Source: CAADGU01 sp964581605
GTDB lineage: Bacteria; Chloroflexota; Anaerolineae; Promineifilales; Promineifilaceae
Assembly: GCA_964581605.1 (NCBI GenBank)
Contig: CAZOPF010000007.1
Span: 1 to 64,000, forward strand
Length of the DNA stretch: 64,000 bases
Direction of reading: 5' to 3'
Part shown: positions 33,413-41,244 of the stretch, piece after piece
Numbering within the stretch: position 1 is the stretch's first letter
How the letters are laid out: each line of letters opens with the position of its first letter
Notes under the pieces: generated by a model
Told to the model about the DNA's origin: nothing
Databases searched by the model: none
Seen by the model: only the letters and a program-made list of their open reading frames with translations
Position numbers and translations under genes: made by a program

Positions 33413-34411
33413 CTAGGCAAATAACTGAAACTGTGGTGGGTCAACTTGTTGGGATTGGTGCATAAGGACGGCGTTCAACAGTTCAATCGCCAGGCGGGAT
33501 TCCAACGTCACACCCGCCCGCACGCCCACACACGGGTCATGTCTTCCGGTTTCCAGTTCAAACTCCATCTCTTCCAGGTTTTTGCGCACTGATTGTTGCG
33601 GTTTGTGAATGGTGGAAGTGGGTTTAAACCCAACGCGGCAAACCAGCGGCATCCCTGTTGTCACACCACCAATGAGCCCACCATGGCTATTAGACTGGTA
33701 GCCCGTGTGCCGTATCGGATCGTTATTTTCGCTGCCACGCCGGGCAACCACTTGCAGGCCATCCCCCATTTCGCAGGATTGCACGGCGTGCAGGCCCCCC
33801 AATGCCCCCATCAGCCGCACTTTCAGGCTGTTATAGAGCGGCTCGCCTACCAGGGCGGGCACATTCACGGCCACCACTTCAACGGCCGCGCCCAGTGAAT
33901 CTCCCTCGATGCGTGTTTGTTTGATCAATTCTCCGGCCGCCTGGGCAAAGTGAGCATCCAACGAATGGATTTCGGCGGTGGTTAATTGCTCTTGAAGATG
34001 GTTGATTTGGTCAAGGGGGATGGATTGACGGCCGTTTGCCCTGACCCACTCGCCTACATAGTCACTCAGCCGCACATTGGCTTGTAACGGCCCCACCTGG
34101 CTGATGGAGGAGAGGATCACTGTGCCAAACTTTTCTTGAAGGTAAATCCGGGCAATTGAACCGCCAATGACATCCGAAATGGTGCTGCGATAGCTGGAAC
34201 GGCCGCCGCCACGNNNNNNNNNNNNNNNNNNNNNNNNNNNNNNNNNNNNNNNNNNNNNNNNNNNNNNNNNNNNNNNNNNNNNNNNNNNNNNNNNNNNNNN
34301 NNNNNNNNNNNNNAGGCCGGGGGGGCAGCCAAAGACGATGGTGGTGATGGCCGGGCCATGTGATTCGCCCGCGCCGGCTACGGCAAAGAGGGGGCCGCCG
34401 AGGATTTCCAT
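33413..34411 (-). CDS. aroC: Chorismate synthase, interrupted by an assembly gap
   Basis: It catalyses EPSP to chorismate, the last step of the shikimate pathway. FGCPPG and GESHG lie near the N-terminus. RGGGRSSYR follows the gap, and RHDPCVGVRAG near residue 300 is the third family signature. The 100-N block falls between GCPPG and RGGGRSS, where E. coli AroC has roughly 87 residues, yet only 34 codons of N are shown. The real gap is therefore probably near 260 bases and the true protein about 385 residues. The apparent frame continuity across the Ns is accidental. The neighbouring F420-type oxidoreductase gene ends 9 bases beyond this start. Confidence 0.93.
   Translation of the reverse strand: MEILGGPLFAVAGAGESHGPAITTIVFGCPPGXXXXXXXXXXXXXXXXXXXXXXXXXXXXXXXXXXRGGGRSSYRSTISDVIGGSIARIYLQEKFGTVILSSISQVGPLQANVRLSDYVGEWVRANGRQSIPLDQINHLQEQLTTAEIHSLDAHFAQAAGELIKQTRIEGDSLGAAVEVVAVNVPALVGEPLYNSLKVRLMGALGGLHAVQSCEMGDGLQVVARRGSENNDPIRHTGYQSNSHGGLIGGVTTGMPLVCRVGFKPTSTIHKPQQSVRKNLEEMEFELETGRHDPCVGVRAGVTLESRLAIELLNAVLMHQSQQVDPPQFQLFA
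34214..34313. other. Assembly gap (100 N)
   Basis: Exactly 100 N inside aroC. The round number suggests a placeholder of unknown true length; chorismate synthase homology suggests about 260 bases are missing. Confidence 0.98.
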
Positions 34412-34419
34412 GGGGTTCC

Positions 34420-35298
34420 TTAGAGGTGTGTCGCACCTTCAATGTTTTGGGCAAATTGGGTGATGGCCTGCAGATGTTTAACGGCCGTGTCCAATCCCGC
34501 GCCCATTGTATTAAATGTCAAATGTGTGGCGCCTGCTTTTTGCCATGCGCTTATTTGCTGCTGCCAGCTTTCGGGGGTGCCATCTTTGTAGGCCAGACGG
34601 GCTTCCAGGCCGATGTCGGCGCGGCTACGGCCGTGCTGTGCCAGAAACGCATCCAACTTTTCCAATGACGGCCGTGCCTGTTCCGGTGTGCGATAGTTAG
34701 GGAACCAGCCATCCCCCAACCGCGCCACCCGTTCCAAAACAGCCTCCGCATGGCCACCCAGCCAGATAGGGATAGGGCGCTGCACCGGCATGGGATTCAG
34801 CCCCACGTCATCCAGGTGGTGGTAACGGCCGGCAAACTTCACCAACGGCCGTGTGAACAGCAGGCGCAGCACCTCAATTTGCTCCTCAATGCGTTTGCCC
34901 CGGTTCTGGAAATTGTGCCCGATGCTTTCCATTTCTGCCCGGTTCCAGCCCACACCAACGCCCAGCCGGAAACGGCCGCCAGATAACACGTCCAGGCAGG
35001 CGGCTTGTTTGGCGACGACGGCCGTGTCTCGCTGTGGCAGGATGAGGATGCCGGTGACAAAATGAATGGTGGTGGTGACGGCCGTCAGGTAGCTATACAA
35101 CACAAACGGGTCAAAAAAAGGATTTTGGTGGGTGTATGGCCCTGACCAGCCGCCCGGCCGCTCTGGATTGGCCCCCAACACATGGTCATAGGCCAGGATG
35201 TGGCTAAAACCGAGAGCCTCAGCACTCTGCGCATAATCACGGATGGCAATAGGATCGGCCGGAAACTCAATTTGGGGAAAAATAACGCCAATTTTCAT
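34420..35298 (-). CDS. LLM-class F420-dependent oxidoreductase
   Basis: A 292-residue luciferase-like monooxygenase-fold protein (bacterial luciferase superfamily). Typical segments are FPQIEF near the start, GILILPQRDTAVVAKQAACLD, LSGGRFRLGVGVGWN and IPIWLGGHAEAVLERVARLGDGW. The last two closely follow the F420-using TIGR03619-like group. Substrate is unknown. AGGAGA precedes the ATG at 35298 and overlaps the edge of a REP-like hairpin. It lies upstream of aroC on the same strand with 8 bases between. Confidence 0.85.
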   Translation of the reverse strand: MKIGVIFPQIEFPADPIAIRDYAQSAEALGFSHILAYDHVLGANPERPGGWSGPYTHQNPFFDPFVLYSYLTAVTTTIHFVTGILILPQRDTAVVAKQAACLDVLSGGRFRLGVGVGWNRAEMESIGHNFQNRGKRIEEQIEVLRLLFTRPLVKFAGRYHHLDDVGLNPMPVQRPIPIWLGGHAEAVLERVARLGDGWFPNYRTPEQARPSLEKLDAFLAQHGRSRADIGLEARLAYKDGTPESWQQQISAWQKAGATHLTFNTMGAGLDTAVKHLQAITQFAQNIEGATHL

Positions 35299-35311
35299 GT
35301 TTCTCCTGCGG

Positions 35312-35334
35312 CGCGATTTAGAAAATCGCGCTAC
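35312..35334 (-). repeat. GTAG-headed REP-like hairpin, copy 2
   Basis: CGCGATTT (35312-35319) and AAATCGCG (35323-35330) with a 3-base loop, followed at once by CTAC (GTAG on the minus strand). Nearly the same sequence as copy 1. Confidence 0.75.
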
Positions 35335-35340
35335 AAGAGA

Positions 35341-37296
35341 TTATACCGCAGGCAGACGGCCGTTGGCAGTGGGCACGGTGAAGTAAAAAGTGGTGCCTTT
35401 GCGGAATTCGCTCTCAAACCAGATAGAGCCACCTTGCAGCTCTACCAGACTTTTGGTGATGGTCAGCCCCAAGCCGGTGCCGGGCGCTTGCCGGGTCTTT
35501 TCATCTTCCGAGCGGAAAAATTTCTGGAACATTTTGGGGAAATCATCGGGATGGATGCCGATGCCGGAATCCTTGATGGCGACCAAAATACAATCTTTGG
35601 CCAGGGCGCCGCTGCTTTTGCGTGCTTCCATCATTTTGGCGTTGATAATGATTTTACCGCCATCGGGGGTGTATTTATTGGCATTGCTTACCAGGTTGGT
35701 CATGATCTGCGTCAGCCGGTTGCGGTCGGCCCAGACCGGCGGCAGGGTAGTTGGCAGACCCAATGTCAGTTCTTGCTCTTTGGCTTCGATATTGGCCTGG
35801 GTGGCGCTGACCACTTCGTCTACGATTTCTTCAATGGGCACGGCCGTGTACTCCAGTCGCAGTTGCCCTGTTTCAATGCGGGAAATATCGGTTAGGTCTG
35901 ACACTAACGTCATCATCCGTTGCACATTGTTTTCCACCCGCTGCAAAAAATCTCGTTGTTGATCGTTGAGCGCGCCCACCATGCCGCTGGCTAATAACTG
36001 GTTATAACCGCGAATAGAAGTCATGGGCACTTTGAGTTCATGGGAGACGGTGGAGACAAATTCGCTTTTGGCCTGGTTGGCCGCTATAGCCTGGTCGCGG
36101 GCAATGGCTAATTCTTCCAGCGCCTGATTGAGTTTCCGTTGTTCTTCTTCCAATTCAGTGGTGCGCTTTTGAACGCGATATTCCAGCCCTTCATACAAGG
36201 CCTGTAGCTCCTCCACCATCTCATTAAACGATTCTCCCAAATCGCTGATTTCATCGCGGAAGATGGAGTGCGTGACCTTGACACGCTGCTCCAACTGCCC
36301 TGCGCTCAATTCTCTGGCAGCCAGGGAGAGGCGTTGCAGTGGCCGGGCAAAGGCGAAAAACATGGTCAGGGCTAAGGCCAGACTGATAATGATGATGACG
36401 GCCGCAAACAGCAGCAGGGCGGTCTGAATATCATTTTGCACCTGGAATAGATCATCAATGGGTTGGGCAACCAGCACGGTGCCCTGTCGGTTGTCATCAA
36501 TCACCAGCGGGTTAGAAAGCACCCGGTATTGATCGTTATTGCCGTAAACGATGGTGTCGGAGGCGGCACGGCCGTCTGGCGTAATCAGCCCTGTTTGGAG
36601 TCGCTGCTCATATTCGCTGGTGGGGTCAATGGTGGAAACGATGACGGCATTATCTTGCACCACGCCCACATCTGCCCCCAAAATCTGGCCGATGTTGCCA
36701 ATATAGGCGTCATCCATATAAATGGCGGCCAGTACCACGCCGGTAAGGCGGCCATCCGTCATGCTGACAATGGGGGAGACGCCAATGATTTGCGAAGACT
36801 GTGGGGCGATAGCAATGCCACTCACCGCCTGCCCACTTTCCAGGGCTTGCATAATGAGGGCATTACGGATGGCTTCTGTTTGCTGGCTGGCCTGCAAGCG
36901 GCGGATAACCGGCGGGCCGCCATAGATGGCGGCGGGATCACCCGGCTGAAAATCTGACGCATAAACGCTTAACTCTTGCAGGTTCAGTTCGGCGCGGCGG
37001 ATTTCCAGGGCGGCGCGGATAACGGCCGTGTCCTCACTCTCTAATTCGGGCAAACTGGCTACTACACTGGCGCTCAACAACGCCTGTTTTTCTGAATCGG
37101 CCATGAGCGCACCCACAGATTGGGCGACCTGGGTGAGCTGGCGGTCGGCTTCGGCTTCAAGACGGCTGCGCACCAATTGGGAGGCAAATGGCAACAACAC
37201 CGCCATCACCAGGACGGTGATGACGACAAAGGGGAGGGCCAACTTCCAACGGATGCTGAGGTGCTTCCGGTTCAGTCGCTTTAGCCGTTGACGCAT
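35341..37296 (-). CDS. Membrane sensor histidine kinase (Cache-HAMP-HisKA-HATPase)
   Basis: A 651-residue kinase. One membrane helix near residues 20-40, an extracytoplasmic Cache-type sensor domain (about 45-285), a second helix (LLFAAVIIIISLALALTMFF), HAMP, a coiled coil (YRVQKRTTELEEEQRKLNQ), then HisKA with SHELKVPMTS (phospho-His near 417). HATPase boxes follow: N box ITNLVSNANKYTP, G1 DSGIGI and G2 GTGLGLTI. The ATG at 37296 (MRQRLKRL) was chosen over a TTG four codons earlier. No response regulator is adjacent, so it is an orphan kinase in this window. Confidence 0.9.
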   Translation of the reverse strand: MRQRLKRLNRKHLSIRWKLALPFVVITVLVMAVLLPFASQLVRSRLEAEADRQLTQVAQSVGALMADSEKQALLSASVVASLPELESEDTAVIRAALEIRRAELNLQELSVYASDFQPGDPAAIYGGPPVIRRLQASQQTEAIRNALIMQALESGQAVSGIAIAPQSSQIIGVSPIVSMTDGRLTGVVLAAIYMDDAYIGNIGQILGADVGVVQDNAVIVSTIDPTSEYEQRLQTGLITPDGRAASDTIVYGNNDQYRVLSNPLVIDDNRQGTVLVAQPIDDLFQVQNDIQTALLLFAAVIIIISLALALTMFFAFARPLQRLSLAARELSAGQLEQRVKVTHSIFRDEISDLGESFNEMVEELQALYEGLEYRVQKRTTELEEEQRKLNQALEELAIARDQAIAANQAKSEFVSTVSHELKVPMTSIRGYNQLLASGMVGALNDQQRDFLQRVENNVQRMMTLVSDLTDISRIETGQLRLEYTAVPIEEIVDEVVSATQANIEAKEQELTLGLPTTLPPVWADRNRLTQIMTNLVSNANKYTPDGGKIIINAKMMEARKSSGALAKDCILVAIKDSGIGIHPDDFPKMFQKFFRSEDEKTRQAPGTGLGLTITKSLVELQGGSIWFESEFRKGTTFYFTVPTANGRLPAV

Positions 37297-37343
37297 AAAA
37301 TCATTCAATCACTAATGACTTACAGGTTATCTGGTGATTGCGG

Positions 37344-38483
37344 TTACACGGCTCGCCGACGTAACACATAAACGGCGATGCCGATGATAAGGAGCACAAG
37401 CCCCACAATGCCGATTAGGGGAACGATATTGGGGCTGGTGTTGCTCTCATTTTCCACGTTGTACTCTTCCGTAGCGGTGGGAATGATGGCGGAGTATTGG
37501 AGCAGTTCTTCAGCAACAGCCAGGGTGGGCACTTCCTGGTGTACGGCCGTCAACCCATTTTTCAGATAGCTGGCGGCGGCGTCAGCATCGGTGGCGCTGA
37601 GTGAAGCATAGTACTCCCAGGGCATAAGGACAAGGCGACGGCCGTCAATTCGCACTCCTGAGAGAAAAGCCCGCTTGATCTCCGTTTCTGTCCAGGCGCC
37701 TAACCCGGTTTCCTCGTCGGGGGTCAGGTTGGCCGAGTAAACGATGCCCCAGGGGCCTTCAAATGGCTGGCCGCCGCTTAAAAAGCGATCCATCATCGGC
37801 TGGCCGGTATCGGGGTCAATGGGCGTGTGGCAGTCTGAACAGGCCATCACGTGCCGCACCAGATATTCGCCATAGGCCGTCTGGGCGTTTTCGTCCGGGG
37901 CGGTAATGGGGCCGTCGGGTGCAGGAATCGGGGATAATTCTTCGGTGTTGGCCGTGCGGTTGGCTAATACGTCATTTTCGATGGGGGGAATCGTGCGTAA
38001 ATAGGCAATAATCGCTTCCATGTCAGCGTCGGACATCTGGTTATAGGCCGTGTAGGGCATAATGGGGATGAGTTGACGGCCGTCGGGCGTGGCCCCTGTG
38101 CGCATGGCTGTTTCAATCTGTTCATCCGTCCAATTGCCAATCCCCGTTTCCGGGTCTGGCGTGATGTTGGTAGCCACGATAATGCCCGCAGGCCCTAGAT
38201 CAAAGACACGACCTCCGGCCAGATATAATTCCGGGTCTTTGGTGCTGCGTTCATACATGCTCAACGTCTGTAATTGTTGCGGGGTTAATTCCGGGTTGGC
38301 AAATTCGGCCCGGAAGGGGGTATGGCAGCCATCGCAGCCGGCGATGTTTACCAGATACTGTCCGCGGGCTACCAGATCATCGTCTTGGGAGAGGGGTTTG
38401 GCGGCCGATGGTTGGGCAAAACCGAACAGGAGAAGGGTTAAGAGGGTAATGGTGAAAGCCAGGCTCAATTTCATGGGGGTCAT
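37344..38483 (-). CDS. Membrane-anchored diheme cytochrome c
   Basis: A 379-residue exported protein with a signal peptide (residues 1-28, ending PSAA), two class I cytochrome c domains with haem motifs CDGCH (Cys50, Cys53, His54) and CSDCH (Cys215, Cys218, His219), and a C-terminal membrane helix followed by RRRAV. Methionine ligands are likely in IPIMPYTAY and VLMPWEYY. This two-domain layout resembles cytochrome subunits that receive electrons from periplasmic dehydrogenases. No partner oxidase or dehydrogenase is in the window. Two ATGs (MTPMKLS) are possible starts. Confidence 0.9.
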   Translation of the reverse strand: MTPMKLSLAFTITLLTLLLFGFAQPSAAKPLSQDDDLVARGQYLVNIAGCDGCHTPFRAEFANPELTPQQLQTLSMYERSTKDPELYLAGGRVFDLGPAGIIVATNITPDPETGIGNWTDEQIETAMRTGATPDGRQLIPIMPYTAYNQMSDADMEAIIAYLRTIPPIENDVLANRTANTEELSPIPAPDGPITAPDENAQTAYGEYLVRHVMACSDCHTPIDPDTGQPMMDRFLSGGQPFEGPWGIVYSANLTPDEETGLGAWTETEIKRAFLSGVRIDGRRLVLMPWEYYASLSATDADAAASYLKNGLTAVHQEVPTLAVAEELLQYSAIIPTATEEYNVENESNTSPNIVPLIGIVGLVLLIIGIAVYVLRRRAV

Positions 38484-38612
38484 GCGCCTTTTGTAGTTGT
38501 TCTGATGTGTTGAAAATGGATGTATTGGTTATCGTTACTATCCATAGTATAAAGTTTTCATAACCCGCCTTCAACTGGTAAATGGGGACTATCGGATGAA
38601 CAAATGCCAAAG

Positions 38613-38645
38613 TTGTCCTGTTTTTAGCAGGCAGTCTGATATAAT
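38613..38645 (+). promoter_or_regulatory. Possible promoter upstream of tatABC
   Basis: TATAAT at 38640-38645 with TTGTCC at 38613-38618. The 21-base spacer is longer than ideal. It lies about 190 bases before tatA, with a double REP-like hairpin in between. The rest of 38484-38833 has no gene I can support. Confidence 0.3.
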
Positions 38646-38767
38646 GACGGCCGTAACTTTTAGAGATGTGAGATTGAAAATTGGAGATTCTCTAATCTCT
38701 CGCTCTCATCTCCATTACTTTTTGAGGAGACGACATGGGCAGTTGCCCACCACGATGGATGTAAGTT

Positions 38768-38814
38768 GTAGCTCGATTTTCCAAATCGAGTGGCGATTTG
38801 GAAAATCGCCCTAC
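38768..38814. repeat. Paired GTAG-headed REP-like hairpins, copies 3 and 4 (inverted pair)
   Basis: GTAG (38768-38771) leads hairpin A (CTCGATTT 38772-38779, AAATCGAG 38783-38790), and hairpin B (GGCGATTT 38792-38799, AAATCGCC 38803-38810) is closed by CTAC (38811-38814). The two units face each other, as in a BIME-like REP pair. The unit lies in the leader of tatA, ending 19 bases before the start. Confidence 0.8.
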
Positions 38815-38833
38815 ATTTACGAGGAGATATGCA

Positions 38834-39016
38834 ATGGGACCTTTAGGTGTACCTGAACTGCTGATTATTTTAGCTGTGGTATTGATTTTATTTGGCGTCG
38901 GCCGCATTAGTAAAATTGGCGGTGAGTTGGGTAAGGGTATTAAGGCTTTCCGCGAGGGTGTGCGCGAAGGTCAGGCGGAGTCTACGGAAAAAAGTGACCA
39001 GACGGAGAATCCGTAA
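38834..39016 (+). CDS. tatA: Sec-independent translocase subunit TatA
   Basis: A 60-residue protein: a single N-terminal membrane helix (PELLIILAVVLILFGVGRI), the FG hinge, an amphipathic helix (GGELGKGIKAFREGVREG) and a short acidic tail. TatA oligomers form the protein-conducting part of the twin-arginine pathway. The start at 38834 has GAGGAGAT 5 bases upstream. A longer in-frame reading from a TTG at 38798 begins inside the REP-like hairpin and is unlikely. First gene of tatABC. Confidence 0.93.
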   Translation: MGPLGVPELLIILAVVLILFGVGRISKIGGELGKGIKAFREGVREGQAESTEKSDQTENP

Positions 39017-39068
39017 CCCGTAATCGGTTATCCGTAATCGGTAATCGGACTTTGGATTACGGATTACG
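39013..39068. repeat. Heptamer array with mirrored complement between tatA and tatB
   Basis: Eight units in strict 7-bp register: GTAACCC, GTAATCG, GTTATCC, GTAATCG, GTAATCG, GACTTTG, GATTACG, GATTACG. The last two are complements of GTAATC-type words, giving a hairpin inside an operon. It overlaps the tatA stop. Confidence 0.9.
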
Positions 39069-39077
39069 CACCACACA

Positions 39078-39560
39078 ATGGACAATCTCTTTGGCATTGG
39101 GATGCCGGAACTGATTCTCATCCTGATTATTGCCGGGGTGGTGATGGGGCCGGAGCGCATCGGCAAGGTGGCGCGTTGGCTGGGCAAAACCTCGGCGCAG
39201 CTACAGCTTATTTCCCGGAGTTTTGTGCGGCAATTGAATAATGAGCTGGATGGGCTGGATGACGGCCGTGCCTTGCGTGAAGCGATGAATGAAGTGCAAA
39301 CGTTGCGTCAGGAATTGATCTCCTTGCGCCAGGAATTTACAACGGTTACGTCGGCGGCGTCTCAAGAAGGAAAAGCAGCGTTAGCGGAGATTGAAAACGC
39401 CATCCAGCCCCCTTCGTTGAAGAGTATGAATGGCGAGGCGCCACCAGGTGGCACAACCCCTGGAATATATCCGCCGTCAGGCACGGCCGTTGCCACTCCA
39501 TTGAATGTCAGCGATAACACCCTACCCAAACCTGTGGATGTGCCGGGAGATGCGGAATAA
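39078..39560 (+). CDS. tatB: Sec-independent translocase subunit TatB
   Basis: A 160-residue protein with the TatB start (FGIGMPELILILIIAGVVMGPERIG): a Glu in the N-terminal helix, the GPERIG hinge, then long amphipathic and coiled-coil helices and a Pro/Gly-rich soluble tail. TatB forms the twin-arginine substrate receptor with TatC. The stop overlaps the tatC start (TAATG), so the two are coupled. Confidence 0.9.
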   Translation: MDNLFGIGMPELILILIIAGVVMGPERIGKVARWLGKTSAQLQLISRSFVRQLNNELDGLDDGRALREAMNEVQTLRQELISLRQEFTTVTSAASQEGKAALAEIENAIQPPSLKSMNGEAPPGGTTPGIYPPSGTAVATPLNVSDNTLPKPVDVPGDAE

Positions 39561-40345
39561 TGGCTACGGCCGATCCCATGCCAGACGTTGAACCAGAAGG
39601 CACGCACATGACCCTGCTGGGGCATCTGAATGATTTGCGGGTGCGCCTGACCTATGCGGCCGTTGGCCTGTTTGTGGGTACATTGCTGGGGTTTGTGGTG
39701 GCCGAACCACTGCTGACCTATCTCATGCAGCCGTATGTGGAAAGTGTGCCAGAGGGAGCAGCTGCCTTACAAACGTTACGGCCGACGGAAGGCATTGAAA
39801 CATTCTTCAAAGTCGCTTTACTTTTTGGCGCAATCTTAGCCATGCCCTGGATTTTATACCAGGTCTGGCTATTTATTTCCCCCGCGTTGACCGCCTCAGA
39901 AAAAAAGTATATCTACATCTTTATCCCCGGCTCGCTCGCCCTTTTTCTATTAGGCATCTTGTTTTCCTGGTTCATTTTAGTCCCCGCCGCCATAGATTTT
40001 CTGGCTAACTTTATGCAGGATGTGTTCCGCACAGAATGGACGGGGCAGGATTACATCAGCTTTGTGGTGCGCATGGTATTCTGGATTGGCGTGAGCTTTC
40101 AGATGCCCATTATTGTTTATGTGCTGGCACGGGTGGGCATGGTGACGGCGCAGGCCTTACGCGAGCAGTGGCGCTACGCAGTGGTCATCATTGCTATTTT
40201 GGCCGCTATTATCACCCCTTCCATTGACCCGGTGACGATGATGCTGACAATGGGGCCGTTGCTTGTGCTGTACGTGTTCAGCATTTTGTTAGCCAGGGTG
40301 GGGCAGCGCCAGTTTGAGCGGACAATGGCCTTAGACGCCGGGTGA
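39560..40345 (+). CDS. tatC: Sec-independent translocase subunit TatC
   Basis: A 261-residue six-helix membrane protein. MTLLGHLNDLRVRLTYA carries the conserved HL.eLR-like signal-recognition motif, EGIETFFKVAL matches the conserved Glu/F-K region, and FISPALTASEKKY is the usual periplasmic loop. TatC recognises the twin-arginine signal. The TAATG overlap with tatB supports one operon. The diheme cytochrome and the other secreted proteins nearby show no clear RR motif, so they are not evident Tat clients. Confidence 0.93.
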   Translation: MATADPMPDVEPEGTHMTLLGHLNDLRVRLTYAAVGLFVGTLLGFVVAEPLLTYLMQPYVESVPEGAAALQTLRPTEGIETFFKVALLFGAILAMPWILYQVWLFISPALTASEKKYIYIFIPGSLALFLLGILFSWFILVPAAIDFLANFMQDVFRTEWTGQDYISFVVRMVFWIGVSFQMPIIVYVLARVGMVTAQALREQWRYAVVIIAILAAIITPSIDPVTMMLTMGPLLVLYVFSILLARVGQRQFERTMALDAG

Positions 40346-40376
40346 TCTGCTCCACAACGAAGCCGAAGCCCAAAAC

Positions 40377-41036
40377 CTACACATCATAACTATCGTGGAT
40401 GACAATCTCATCTTCTACACCGGGAGTAGCACTCGATCCGCCCCTCTCATTCGCTTCTTGCTGCCCCAGCAAATAGGCCGATAGGATGCCCCCCGCCAGC
40501 CCAAACAAATGCGACTGCCAGGAAATTCCATCCCCGCGTGGCAAAATGCCCCAGATCAGCCCCCCATAAACGAACAAAACCACCACTGCGACCACAATCG
40601 CCTGGCAACTGCGCTCAAAATAAGCCATCAAAAGCAAAAAGCCAAAGTAGCCAAACACTAACCCACTGGCCCCAATATGCACCGAAAGGCTCGGCCCAAT
40701 CAACCATGTTCCCAACCCGCCAATCATCATTACCATGCCCGTGACAACAAAAAACTCTTTTAATCCCCGAGAGACAATAATCAGCCCACCCAAAATAAGA
40801 ATGGGCATAGTGTTGGCCATCAGATGCCCAAACCCGCCATGCAAAAACGGCGCATAAAAAATACCAAATAACCCATTCACGGTGCGCGGTTTGATGCCAT
40901 AGCCGTCCAGCGCCCCATTAAAAATCAACCAATCCAAAATCTCCAAAAACCAGAGGAGAAAGATAAAACCACCCAATACCGCCAGTGGTGTTTTGGCCCG
41001 TTCCCAGAGGTTGGTCATTTGTCCATTTGCGTGCAT
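40377..41036 (-). CDS. Rhomboid-family intramembrane serine protease
   Basis: A 219-residue protein with about six membrane helices. The active-site Ser is in HIGASGLVFGYFG (GxSG) and the catalytic His in ISWQSHLFGLAGG. FLHGGFGHLMANT is the conserved HxxxN region. It would cleave transmembrane segments of membrane proteins. AAAGGAG lies 7 bases before the ATG. It converges on tatC with 31 bases between. In Providencia the rhomboid AarA activates TatA, so the adjacency is of interest, although the TatA here has no credible extension to cleave. Confidence 0.92.
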   Translation of the reverse strand: MHANGQMTNLWERAKTPLAVLGGFIFLLWFLEILDWLIFNGALDGYGIKPRTVNGLFGIFYAPFLHGGFGHLMANTMPILILGGLIIVSRGLKEFFVVTGMVMMIGGLGTWLIGPSLSVHIGASGLVFGYFGFLLLMAYFERSCQAIVVAVVVLFVYGGLIWGILPRGDGISWQSHLFGLAGGILSAYLLGQQEANERGGSSATPGVEDEIVIHDSYDV

Positions 41037-41244
41037 ATGATTGCTCCTTTATTCATCGGCTGCCTACAATACGTGGGTAACGGCCGTAACGTTTTAGCCC
41101 ACCACCCATCAGCCACTTCACGACGATCAAAACAGGCTGAAAATTAGCCAATTATTAAATCATCAGTATAATTTTGTCGCGCAACTATTATCGCTTCCCA
41201 CTAATCGCCGTGGGAGCCTTCAGTTTTGTTAGGAGAAAAACTAA

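Noticed and set aside
38798..38833. A 12-residue N-terminal TatA extension that the rhomboid could cleave
   Set aside because: It starts at a TTG inside a REP-like hairpin, and a strong ribosome site marks the ATG at 38834.
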